From Candidatus Acidiflorens stordalenmirensis (GTDB taxonomy: Bacteria > Acidobacteriota > Terriglobia > Terriglobales > Acidobacteriaceae), in the NCBI GenBank assembly GCA_003139995.1, contig PLIC01000175.1, forward strand, positions 1 to 34,428: a stretch of 34,428 nt of DNA, in the 5' to 3' direction. Below are positions 1 through 6,906 of the stretch, piece after piece; the first letter of the stretch is position 1, and each line of letters starts with the position of its first letter. Both the position numbers and the translations under genes were made by a program. The notes below the pieces were generated by a model. The model saw nothing but the letters and a program-made list of their open reading frames with translations, was not told the origin of the DNA and searched no databases.

Positions 1-418
1 ACCGGCTGCATTCCACCAACAACGTCCACAATGTCTCGGGCTTGATCGCCGGCTGCCACGGTTTGGTTGCCGCTTGGCAATCCAACAAACGTTTCATCGG
101 CAGAAAGCGCAGTTTGGAGAGAGCTGCGCTGATTGGTGGCCCCGCCTTCTATGCGGTCCGGAGAGCGTTCCGAGCCGGATTACGCAGGGAAGGATTGCGG
201 CTCTTCATAAGGGTTTGGCCCTGGGTCGCCGCTGCCGCCTTTGTCCGTCTTCGGGTCCGGGTTTTTGGCAGGCGCCCCACCGAGACTATGTTCGTGCGAA
301 TTAGCCCGCCGCACGCAGGCCGACTCCCAAGGGCGTCATAGAACTGAACACAAGGCGTTTGTTCCTACACGAGCGGCAGCACAGCAACGCTGGGTCTGCT
401 CTAGACCCCAAGCTGAAT
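1..418. other. Flank without a supportable gene
   Basis: I see no convincing gene here. Several short open frames exist on both strands, but none has a recognisable motif together with a plausible ribosome binding site. A minus-strand frame ending at about 178 encodes a Pro/Gly/Asp-rich tail and may be decayed coding sequence, but that is only an impression. The adjoining stretches to the right contain clear gene remnants, so this may be part of the same decayed flank. Confidence 0.4.
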
Positions 419-613
419 CTATTGCAGTGTGGTCGATTGAGGTGGCTCCTCGCGGGCGCCTATGTGGTAGCGCTTTAGTTTGCGATAGAGGGTGGCGCGG
501 CTGATACCTAACATCTTACCGGCCAGAGCTTTGTCTCCCTTGACCTGGGAAAAGACGCGCCCGGCCAGTTGTGGTTCCGGCCAAGACCTTCCTAAGCCAA
601 CTCCTGTGACTCG
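419..613 (-). pseudogene. Fis-type HTH tail of an NtrC-like regulator (remnant)
   Basis: Read on the minus strand, this frame ends at a TAG (419-421) and encodes a typical Fis-family helix-turn-helix at the C-terminus of sigma-54 activators. It contains GDKALAGKMLGISRATLYRK followed by LKRYHI. The same frame is closed upstream by a stop at 614-616, so only about 65 residues remain. There is no AAA+ domain and no start codon with a ribosome binding site. The HTH family is read directly from the motif. That it is the leftover of a full response regulator is inference. It is too short to be a usual Fis protein (about 98 residues), although a short standalone DNA-binding peptide cannot be excluded. 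Confidence 0.65.
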
Positions 614-714
614 TCAACGCCTTGGGGGGAGCGCATCGCGGAGTGGACGAGACTTCCAGAATACGATCCGCCGAAGAACGGCAATTCAATTGGAACGTCC
701 TAAACAGACGGAAC

Positions 715-987
715 ATCGGAGGCTCGGAGACATTGTCTCAGGCCTGTTTACGCCGGTGCTCGCGAAACACTCAAAATCGTTCTCACTCGTGGACTGCCTT
801 TCAGTTGGTGCGGACCGAATGCAGCGAAACTTTGAGCCGATGCGAAAGCAGGTGGAAGCATCGCAGAGAAGTGAATTGGTTGATGTCACTGCCAAGGCGA
901 TCATCTACAAAGCGTTTTATCGAGGGCAGACTCGAAGCTCCAAAACACCTCGCCCACAGCGTGCATGACCTCTCCTTTGGATATTAA
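715..987 (+). pseudogene. Frameshifted C-terminal remnant, possibly DUF932-like
   Basis: Two plus-strand frames join into one protein-like sequence. The first runs from about 720 to 917 and includes FTPVLAKHSKSFSLVDCLSV and DRMQRNFEPMRKQVE. The second continues from 916 as FIEGRLEAPKHLAHSVHDL. The switch falls exactly on a TTTT run at 915-918, as expected for a one-base insertion. The joined sequence reminds me of the C-terminal half of DUF932-type proteins common on phages and plasmids. That assignment is from memory and uncertain. The N-terminal part and the expected distal C-terminus are missing. Together with the adjacent Fis-HTH tail, this marks the left edge of the EPS locus as a region of gene decay. 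Confidence 0.45.
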
Positions 988-1150
988 AGATGGCCTGCCA
1001 CGTATTCCGGCTGATAAAGAAGGCGGAAGAGAACAAGAAGCACTCAGCGATGAACTGGCGTTGTCCGCGAGCTGGGCCAACCGTTAAGCGACGAACGCGG
1101 GAAGCCTCGCGCGACAGCATGCAAAGGTCACTCGATTGACATGCGAAGCG

Positions 1151-2227
1151 CTATCGAGCGCGGACTCGCATCTTCCGTTGTCCGTCAGTCTGTACGTCAT
1201 CGCCGCCGGCGAAAGCAGGATGTTTCTTGATGTTTCTCAACCACGCGGCAGCTCTCGCTTCGGCCTCTTCCAGTTGTTGAGGAGACATTGTCCGGCCGGT
1301 GTTTTTCTTACCTTCCTCAATTTGTTCAAGCATCGGGGCCGCCGTTTTTTCCGCGAGCAGGTACCACGTGTAAGCAGAAACGGAAGCGGATTGGAAGCCC
1401 GCAATCTGTCCATCTTCGTTGTTCTGAACATCTTTGATCTGACAAAAATGCTCGGCCAAGCGAAGTTGCGCCGAGGGGTCGCCGGCCTCGGCGGCTTCGA
1501 TCGTCGCCGAGAATGCGTTGCCATCTCCGTTGGCGTTACTGTGTGGCTGGACCCGCGAGTTGTTCATGGTCAGGTAGAGCAACTCGGTGCGGCTGGAGAC
1601 GCCCAGCTTGTCAAAAATGCGGAACAGGTAATTCTTGACCGTATGCGGGCTGAGGCCGAGAGCGTGAGCAATTTCGCGGTTGGTCATACCTGCGGCGAGG
1701 TGCTGGATGACCTGGCGCTCGCGCGCGGAAAGCAGTTCAATTCCCTTGTGATTGATGGCGCCGACGCGCGGCGAGTTGGCAAGCGCTTCGAGCGCATGAC
1801 TCAGATCGACGCTGCGCGCCCAGATTTGTCCTTCATGGACGGCGCGAATGCATTTGCAGAGATTCTCCAGCCGCTCTTGCTTGGAAAAAATTCCCTTTGC
1901 GCCAGCGCGAAAGCACTCGAGGACTTCCTGGGGCTTGGAAGACTCCAGCAAGATGACGCCCTTGATCTGCGGCCGGAGCGCACACATCTCCCGCAACACC
2001 TGGGTGCCGCGGCCAGGCTGGTCGTCCAAATTGTGACTGATGACCGCGACATCGATGGGCACGTGAGTCATGGCAGCCAACAACTCCTCGGAATTCGAGG
2101 CCGCAGCTACGACCTGCAAGCCGCGATCGTTGCGCAGGGCGTCGGCTAGGAGTTGGGTGTGGATGCGCGTGCCGTCGGCAACGACGATACTGACAAAATC
2201 CGAGCCCAATTCTTCATGGGATGGCAT
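1151..2227 (-). CDS. LuxR-type response regulator with Sel1-like C-terminal extension
   Basis: A 358-residue cytoplasmic transcription factor. Residues 12-130 form a CheY-like receiver. Residues 166-222 form a LuxR/GerE helix-turn-helix (LSARERQVIQHLAAGMTNRE, then LGLSPHTVKNYLFRIFDKLG). Residues about 245-295 look like a Sel1/TPR-type repeat (AEAGDPSAQLRLAEHF and AYTWYLLAE). The receiver keeps an acidic N-terminal residue (D18) and the conserved lysine (K116), but the expected phospho-acceptor position holds Ser64 (DVAVIS where DVVLLD is usual). It may therefore work without phosphorylation. The start is fixed by an AGGAGG on the minus strand (2232-2237), four bases before the ATG. It faces away from the EPS operon across a 650-bp control region, so it is a good candidate for a local regulator. 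The Sel1-like tail suggests a protein partner (inference). Confidence 0.88.
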   Translation of the reverse strand: MPSHEELGSDFVSIVVADGTRIHTQLLADALRNDRGLQVVAAASNSEELLAAMTHVPIDVAVISHNLDDQPGRGTQVLREMCALRPQIKGVILLESSKPQEVLECFRAGAKGIFSKQERLENLCKCIRAVHEGQIWARSVDLSHALEALANSPRVGAINHKGIELLSARERQVIQHLAAGMTNREIAHALGLSPHTVKNYLFRIFDKLGVSSRTELLYLTMNNSRVQPHSNANGDGNAFSATIEAAEAGDPSAQLRLAEHFCQIKDVQNNEDGQIAGFQSASVSAYTWYLLAEKTAAPMLEQIEEGKKNTGRTMSPQQLEEAEARAAAWLRNIKKHPAFAGGDDVQTDGQRKMRVRAR

Positions 2228-2457
2228 CGGACCTCCTGATATTTAGTTATACGAACCGGAAGGGGGAATTAGAAAGCACTCCGTTCGTCAGTACTATGGC
2301 CTCGGGGGAGGAGGGAAAATAAGGCAAAAAAAGCCGATCCAACTTTCTTGCTACAGTTGAAAATGTACCACCAAATTCCCGAACCGGCAAGCAAGGGGCT
2401 TGCGACCTATGCAAAATAATGCACTGATGGTCGTGGCCTCGGGTGCAGCTTGACCGG

Positions 2458-2473
2458 TTGCACGGCCATGCAA
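2458..2473. promoter_or_regulatory. Inverted repeat TTGCA-N6-TGCAA (putative operator 1)
   Basis: Perfect 5-bp arms TTGCA and TGCAA with a 6-base spacer CGGCCA. The core TTGCACG-N4-TGCAA is shared with the stronger palindrome at 2726-2747, about 271 bp downstream. Two sites of the same geometry in one control region suggest a dimeric regulator binding site, but the protein is unknown. Confidence 0.4.
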
Positions 2474-2725
2474 AGGATCAGATCGAGTCCGGGCTTCGTT
2501 GTCGCCGCTGTTTGTACAAGAGGATGTCTAACATAAAGGTAATAAAATCAGCGAGATACGCAATTCAATCTCGACGGATGGATTGATGCCGGAGCGAACT
2601 GTTCAACTTCCGGTTGTGCGCACATTACGGTTGTGCCAAGGAATAACGTCTCCAAGCCGTATAGCTTGGTCATGAGAAGATCAACCCGTGCATAGATAGG
2701 GTTGATATGTCCTGGGTAATCCTAC

Positions 2726-2747
2726 CACTTGCACGTTCTTGCAAGTG
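2726..2747. promoter_or_regulatory. Inverted repeat CACTTGCA-N6-TGCAAGTG (putative operator 2)
   Basis: Perfect 8-bp arms (2726-2733 and 2740-2747) around the 6-base spacer CGTTCT. It lies about 130 bp before the NusG-like start and overlaps a possible -35-like TTGCAC. The symmetry fits a dimeric DNA-binding protein. Without a following T-run it does not look like a terminator. Candidate binders include the divergent LuxR-type regulator or the NtrC-like protein in the operon (inference). Confidence 0.55.
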
Positions 2748-2874
2748 ACTATAGAGTTGGGCCACTAGTAACTTTCCCCTAGCAGTGTGGGTTGCTTCCT
2801 CCCCCGAAGGTGTTGACGAGATTTCCCATACGATCCAGGCGGACCCAGTTCAATGGGACCCAGAGGGCGAAGCT

Positions 2875-3432
2875 ATGAGCAGTGCCAATCAGAGCTACGA
2901 AGTGGGCAGCGGGCTCGGCCAATGGGCGTCGCAAGAAGAGCTGCGCTGGTACGCGCTGCACACCAGAGCGCGTCACGAAAAGGCGGTCGAGCGGCGATTG
3001 CGCGATCAAGGCATGGAAACGTTTGTGCCCATCACGATGGAAGTGCATCGCTGGAGCGATCGCAAGAAAAAAGTCGAAGTGCCGCTGTTCAGTTGCTATG
3101 TGTTCCTCCGCTGCGCTTTGAGCGCGGAAGACCGGACGCGCGTGTACCAGGTGGAGAGCGTGCACGGTTTTGTGGGCGTTCGCGGGGCGAGCCTGCCGAT
3201 TCCCGATGAACAGATCGAAAGCATCCAGAAGGTTCTGACGCAGTCCGCGCCCTGGCGATCGTACCCCTTTCTCAAGGCGGGGCAGCGGGTCCGGGTACGC
3301 GGCGGGGCGATGGACGGAGTGGAAGGCGTGTTCTTGTCAGAGAACGGCGACCACAGCCTGATCATTTCCGTCGAAGCGATTCAGCGGTCGATGGCCGTGC
3401 GAATCGATGGGTACGACGTAGAGCCGGTCTGA
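2875..3432 (+). CDS. NusG/UpxY-like transcription antiterminator
   Basis: A 185-residue NusG paralogue. Residues about 23-110 form the NGN domain (LRWYALHTRARHEKAVERRL, later FSCYVFLRC). Residues about 133-185 form the KOW domain (LKAGQRVRVRGGAMDGVEGV). Specialised NusG paralogues such as UpxY, LoaP and RfaH bind RNA polymerase and let it read through long polysaccharide operons. Its place as first gene of a long same-strand EPS cluster fits that role, although the target site is unknown. I chose the ATG at 2875, which has a GAGGG a few bases upstream. An in-frame GTG at 2785 would add 30 residues that do not resemble the NGN domain. I did not recognise a JUMPstart/ops element. Confidence 0.88.
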   Translation: MSSANQSYEVGSGLGQWASQEELRWYALHTRARHEKAVERRLRDQGMETFVPITMEVHRWSDRKKKVEVPLFSCYVFLRCALSAEDRTRVYQVESVHGFVGVRGASLPIPDEQIESIQKVLTQSAPWRSYPFLKAGQRVRVRGGAMDGVEGVFLSENGDHSLIISVEAIQRSMAVRIDGYDVEPV

Positions 3433-3556
3433 AGAGCCGTTCGGAAAAATAGTTTGAAGAGATAATCTGAAAAGAATGTTGCCGTCCGCCAATCAACCGA
3501 TTCCTTCCTAAACGATCCACGATTTCTTTACCACTTTTCGTCGGGCCCTCTTAAAC

Positions 3557-4666
3557 ATGTACAAACCAGAAATCGAGCGAATCAGCGAGGAGTTGTATTT
3601 CATTGCGGCCAGCCCGGCCACACGCCGGCTGCGCACGCAAGCGGAATTACTCTCGCAAACCGACGTGCCGGTGCTGATCACCGGAGAAGCGGGGAGCGGG
3701 AAGACGACCACTGCCCGGCTGATCCACTCGCTTTCGATTCGTTCCAGCTTCCAGTTCATGCAGGTCAAGTGCGCGGTGCTCACCCCCGACCTGCTGGAGA
3801 ATGAGCTGTTCGGTTACGAGCACGCTTCCGCCAACGGGCGGCCGGAATCGACGCTAGGGAAGTTCGAGCAGTGCGCCAAGGGAACCATCTTGCTGGACGA
3901 ATTCGATGCCATGCCGGACGCGGTGCAACGGCGGCTTCTGAAACTGCTGGAGACAGGAGAGTTTGTCCGGTGCGGCGGCCAGAGCCCGATCCAGGCCGAC
4001 GTGCGCATCATCGCGGCCACGTGCGGAGATCTGAAGTTGGCAGCGGCGGAAAAAAGAGTTCATGAAGAGCTGTTCTACCGCTTGAGCGTTTTCGAATTGC
4101 GCGTGCCACCACTCCGCGAGCGGCATGAGGAAATCCCGCTGCTGCTGGGGCACCTGATGAACCGGCTGACCCGGCGCTACGGCGTGCCGGCCCCGCACTT
4201 TTCAAGCGTGTTGCTGGATGCATGCCAGCAGTGTGCGTGGCCCGGCAACCTGCACGAATTAGAGAACTTTGCCAAGCGCTTCCTGTCGCACGGCGATGAG
4301 AGTGCGGCGTTGCAGGAATTGCATTCGCGTCCCGATTACGAGCTCGGAAGTAAGGATGAGAATGGGGATGGGAATGGAAACGGGCATGCGAAAACCAGCG
4401 GTCAGCCTGCGAGCGTTTACCCTTCGAGCCTGCACACAGCGGAAGAAAAATCGTCTCTGAAGCTGCTGGTAAGAAATGCAAAAGGGGAAACCGAGCGCAG
4501 TGCGATTGCCCACGCACTCGAACAGACACAGTGGAACCGGAAAGCGGCAGCTCGTTTGCTGAATATTAGCTATCGCGCGCTGCTTTACAAAATCCAGGAG
4601 TACCACATGGCGCCGCCGGCGTCTGCGCGATTTGTTGGTACCGACGATTTGCGGCAAGCGAAGTAA
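3557..4666 (+). CDS. NtrC-type AAA+ regulator lacking GAFTGA, with Fis HTH
   Basis: A 369-residue protein with a sigma-54-interaction-type AAA+ domain and a Fis-type HTH, but no N-terminal sensor domain. Walker A is GEAGSGKT (43-50) and Walker B is ILLDEFDAMP (111-120). The arginine-rich ELFYRLSVFELRVPPLRER follows at about 171-189, and WPGNLHELENF at 228-238 is the usual domain end. A low-complexity Asp/Gly/Asn linker (about 267-278) leads to the HTH (WNRKAAARLLNISYRALLYK, 326-345). The GAFTGA loop that contacts sigma-54 is replaced by a sequence like HASANGRPES (89-98), so classical sigma-54 activation is unlikely. It may be a repressor or act on another sigma factor, as TyrR-like proteins do (inference). 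No clear Shine-Dalgarno sequence precedes the ATG. Confidence 0.85.
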   Translation: MYKPEIERISEELYFIAASPATRRLRTQAELLSQTDVPVLITGEAGSGKTTTARLIHSLSIRSSFQFMQVKCAVLTPDLLENELFGYEHASANGRPESTLGKFEQCAKGTILLDEFDAMPDAVQRRLLKLLETGEFVRCGGQSPIQADVRIIAATCGDLKLAAAEKRVHEELFYRLSVFELRVPPLRERHEEIPLLLGHLMNRLTRRYGVPAPHFSSVLLDACQQCAWPGNLHELENFAKRFLSHGDESAALQELHSRPDYELGSKDENGDGNGNGHAKTSGQPASVYPSSLHTAEEKSSLKLLVRNAKGETERSAIAHALEQTQWNRKAAARLLNISYRALLYKIQEYHMAPPASARFVGTDDLRQAK

Positions 4667-4764
4667 TGACGCGTGGGAGCAGCTGCGATTGAACTCGGAA
4701 GCGTTGAACGGCTACGATTGAACGAGCTACGGTTAAACCGGAGAATGGCTGAGAGGCATTGCTA

Positions 4765-5442
4765 ATGACGGAACCCATGACGGCCCATCGAATCATGCCC
4801 TTCCTGATGGTCCTGGTGCTGGTGTCCATCGGGGCGTTCGCGCAATCTAATTCCACATCGCGGCCCACGGCGCCCGCCGCCGCAGCCGATAAGCAGGCCG
4901 GCCAGAAGACAGTTGGCGAGAAACCGAGGGAAGGCTCGGGGGCCGTACATTCGGATAGTTCCTACGTGATTGGCGCTAATGATGTCCTGGCAATCAATGT
5001 GTGGAAAGAACCTGACATCTCGCGTTCCGTTCCCGTTCGTTCCGATGGCAAGATTTCTTTGCCGTTAGTCGGGGAGTTGCAGGCGAGTGGTCAGACGCCA
5101 CAGCAACTGGAACAAGAGATCACAAAGCGCCTGCAGAGCTATATCTCCGAGCCTGAAGTCACGGTCATCGTTACCGATAGCAAGAGTCAGAAAGTGAACA
5201 TCTTGGGCATGGTGGCTCGACCTGGCGCCTATCTGTTGACGAGCTCGACCACCGTACTCGATGCCATCGCGATGGCCGGAGGGTTCAAAGACTTCGCGAA
5301 GCAGAAGTCGATCTATGTTCTACGGCAAGCTCCGGACGGAACGCAGAAGCGAGTCGCATTCAACTACAAAGAAGTGATCAAAGGCAAAAATCCGGAGCAA
5401 AACATCCCCCTGCAGGCTGGCGATACGGTGGTGGTCCCGTAG
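4765..5442 (+). CDS. Polysaccharide export protein (Wza-like, Poly_export/SLBB)
   Basis: A 225-residue secreted protein of the outer-membrane polysaccharide exporter family. It begins with a signal peptide (MTAHRIMPFLMVLVLVSIGA, then FA|Q). The Poly_export domain follows from about residue 70 (YVIGANDVLAINVWKEPDIS, then DGKISLPLVGELQASGQT), and then an SLBB domain (VNILGMVARPGAYLL and LDAIAMAGGF). Known members form the periplasmic and outer-membrane channel for capsule or EPS together with Wzz-type proteins. The signal peptide lacks a lipobox cysteine, unlike E. coli Wza. The start at 4765 has GAGAGG at 4751-4756; a TTG six bases upstream is less likely. The next gene begins only two bases after the stop, so the two are surely co-transcribed. 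Confidence 0.92.
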   Translation: MTEPMTAHRIMPFLMVLVLVSIGAFAQSNSTSRPTAPAAAADKQAGQKTVGEKPREGSGAVHSDSSYVIGANDVLAINVWKEPDISRSVPVRSDGKISLPLVGELQASGQTPQQLEQEITKRLQSYISEPEVTVIVTDSKSQKVNILGMVARPGAYLLTSSTTVLDAIAMAGGFKDFAKQKSIYVLRQAPDGTQKRVAFNYKEVIKGKNPEQNIPLQAGDTVVVP

Positions 5443-5444
5443 TT

Positions 5445-6893
5445 ATGGCGGGAAGTATTCGACGCTATTTAATCCTCGTGTGGATGGTGGCTGGGTTGCA
5501 GGTTCTCTCGGCGGCGCAGAACGCGCCTCCGCAGAACCCTCCGGCCCAGAGTCCCGGCAGCGATGATGCTAGCGCCAGAACGGCTCCGGCTGCCGCACTC
5601 TCGGCTATAGCAGGGATGCAGACCGAAGGCGGCACAGAGGACGCCAGCAGCGATTTGCCCCAGATACCGGCGCTGCTCGGGGGGATGGGAATTTCTACGG
5701 CTTTCGTCTCCGAGTTAGAGAGATCGAATTACCTGCGCGGCGGCGTGAATGTGGGCGCCACGTATGATGACAACCCGCTGCTGGCTCCAAGTGGACAGGT
5801 CAGCAATACGAGCGAGTCGATCTTCCCCAACATCAAGATCGACGAATCGTCGTCTCGAATGCACTGGATGTTGGGGTACGCCGGCGGCCTGACGGTGAAC
5901 CAGAAGATCACGAACCAAAACCAGGGATCGCACAACCTGAATTTTGATTCGCAATACCGGCTAAGCCCGCACGTGAACCTGCGAGTGGCAGAAAACTTTT
6001 CCTTGACCACCGGGTTTTTTGACGCGGGCAACGGCACCGAAGTCATCGCCGGCTCGGGCGAGCTGAACTCCAGTCTTATTACACCTTTGGCCACGCAAAG
6101 ATCCAGCGTAACGACGGTAGAGACGAACTATCACTTTGCCTTGAACGATCTGATTGGGGCCAGCGGGTCATTCTATGATTCGCATTTCACCAACGTCCCC
6201 ACAGGAATCGAACTAACGAATTCCGAAACCGCGTCCGGGTCTGCCTTCTGGCTGCACCGCATCTTTCGCGGAGACTGGGGCGGCACAAGCTACCGCTTCG
6301 ATCGGCTGACCTTCAATCTCGGCGGCGGCGAAGCCCGTGTCCATAGCGTCTTCGCGGTGGATACGCTGAACCTTTCGAAGCGATTCACGCTGACTGGCTT
6401 CGTCGGTCCGCAGTACTCGGAGAACCAGGGTTTGGCTCTGGGTGGTTCGCAGCCCACGCATTGGAACGGTTGGTCGGTCGCCGGAGGAGCGGAAGGCGGC
6501 TGGCAGAACCAGCGTACCAGCGTGTCCGCCGGATACTCCCGAATCATCAGCGACGGCGGCGGCCTTTTGGGCGCGGTGCGTTTGCAGACGGTTCATGGCA
6601 CCTTCCGCCGCGAACTGGTTCCGGGGTGGGCGGCTGCTCTCAACGCCAGTCATGGAACGAACCAGTCGATTATCATGCCTTCGACGAGCAGCGCGAGTTC
6701 AATCAACTTTACGTCGGCAGGCATCTCGCTGGAGCGTAACGTTGGGAAGAGTGTCGGGCTGCGGTTGGGCTACTCCCACGACTTTGAAGAGCAGTTTTTT
6801 GTACCGACAGTCCTAGCGCAGACGTTCGACGCGAGTCGGAATCGATTTTTTGTGACGCTTTCATACCAGTGGGCAAAGCCTTTAGGAATGTAG
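5445..6893 (+). CDS. Outer-membrane beta-barrel protein of EPS export
   Basis: A 482-residue protein with a signal peptide (LILVWMVAGLQVLSAAQ) and a Pro/Ala-rich linker. A long run of alternating strands from about residue 95 onwards ends in an aromatic C-terminal strand (FFVTLSYQWAKPLGM), typical of outer-membrane barrels. Positions such as VNVGATYDDNPLLAPSGQVS mark the first strand. Barrel proteins of about this size accompany Poly_export, Wzz and tyrosine-kinase genes in exosortase-associated EPS loci (BBP2/TIGR03016-like). I infer that role from order and architecture rather than from a catalytic motif. It probably forms the outer-membrane pore for the polymer or a scaffold for it. It starts two bases after the exporter stop. 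Confidence 0.8.
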   Translation: MAGSIRRYLILVWMVAGLQVLSAAQNAPPQNPPAQSPGSDDASARTAPAAALSAIAGMQTEGGTEDASSDLPQIPALLGGMGISTAFVSELERSNYLRGGVNVGATYDDNPLLAPSGQVSNTSESIFPNIKIDESSSRMHWMLGYAGGLTVNQKITNQNQGSHNLNFDSQYRLSPHVNLRVAENFSLTTGFFDAGNGTEVIAGSGELNSSLITPLATQRSSVTTVETNYHFALNDLIGASGSFYDSHFTNVPTGIELTNSETASGSAFWLHRIFRGDWGGTSYRFDRLTFNLGGGEARVHSVFAVDTLNLSKRFTLTGFVGPQYSENQGLALGGSQPTHWNGWSVAGGAEGGWQNQRTSVSAGYSRIISDGGGLLGAVRLQTVHGTFRRELVPGWAAALNASHGTNQSIIMPSTSSASSINFTSAGISLERNVGKSVGLRLGYSHDFEEQFFVPTVLAQTFDASRNRFFVTLSYQWAKPLGM

Positions 6894-6906
6894 TGGGAAT
6901 GTAATC

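Larger units (their letters stand above)
2228..2874. promoter_or_regulatory. Divergent control region between the LuxR regulator and the EPS operon
   Basis: About 650 bp without a gene, between the minus-strand LuxR-type regulator and the plus-strand NusG-like gene. It holds the regulator's Shine-Dalgarno sequence (complement of 2232-2237) and two related inverted repeats, at 2458-2473 and 2726-2747. A TATAGA at 2750-2755 just after the second repeat could be a -10 element, but the TTGCAC at 2730-2735 is only 14 bases upstream, so no standard sigma-70 promoter can be called. I found no convincing sigma-54 -24/-12 element. Promoters for both directions should lie here because all downstream genes run away from it. 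Confidence 0.55.

Noticed and set aside
1136-2149. Long plus-strand open frame of 337 codons
   Set aside because: It is fully antisense to the LuxR-type regulator, which has clear domains and a strong ribosome binding site; the plus-strand protein has no motif.
2529-2545. TAACAT and TAATAA as possible -10 boxes after TTGTAC (2512-2517)
   Set aside because: Spacers of 11 and 22 bases do not fit a sigma-70 promoter.
2617-2640. Minus-strand TTGGCAC resembling a sigma-54 -24 element
   Set aside because: The GC of the -12 element is not at the required spacing.
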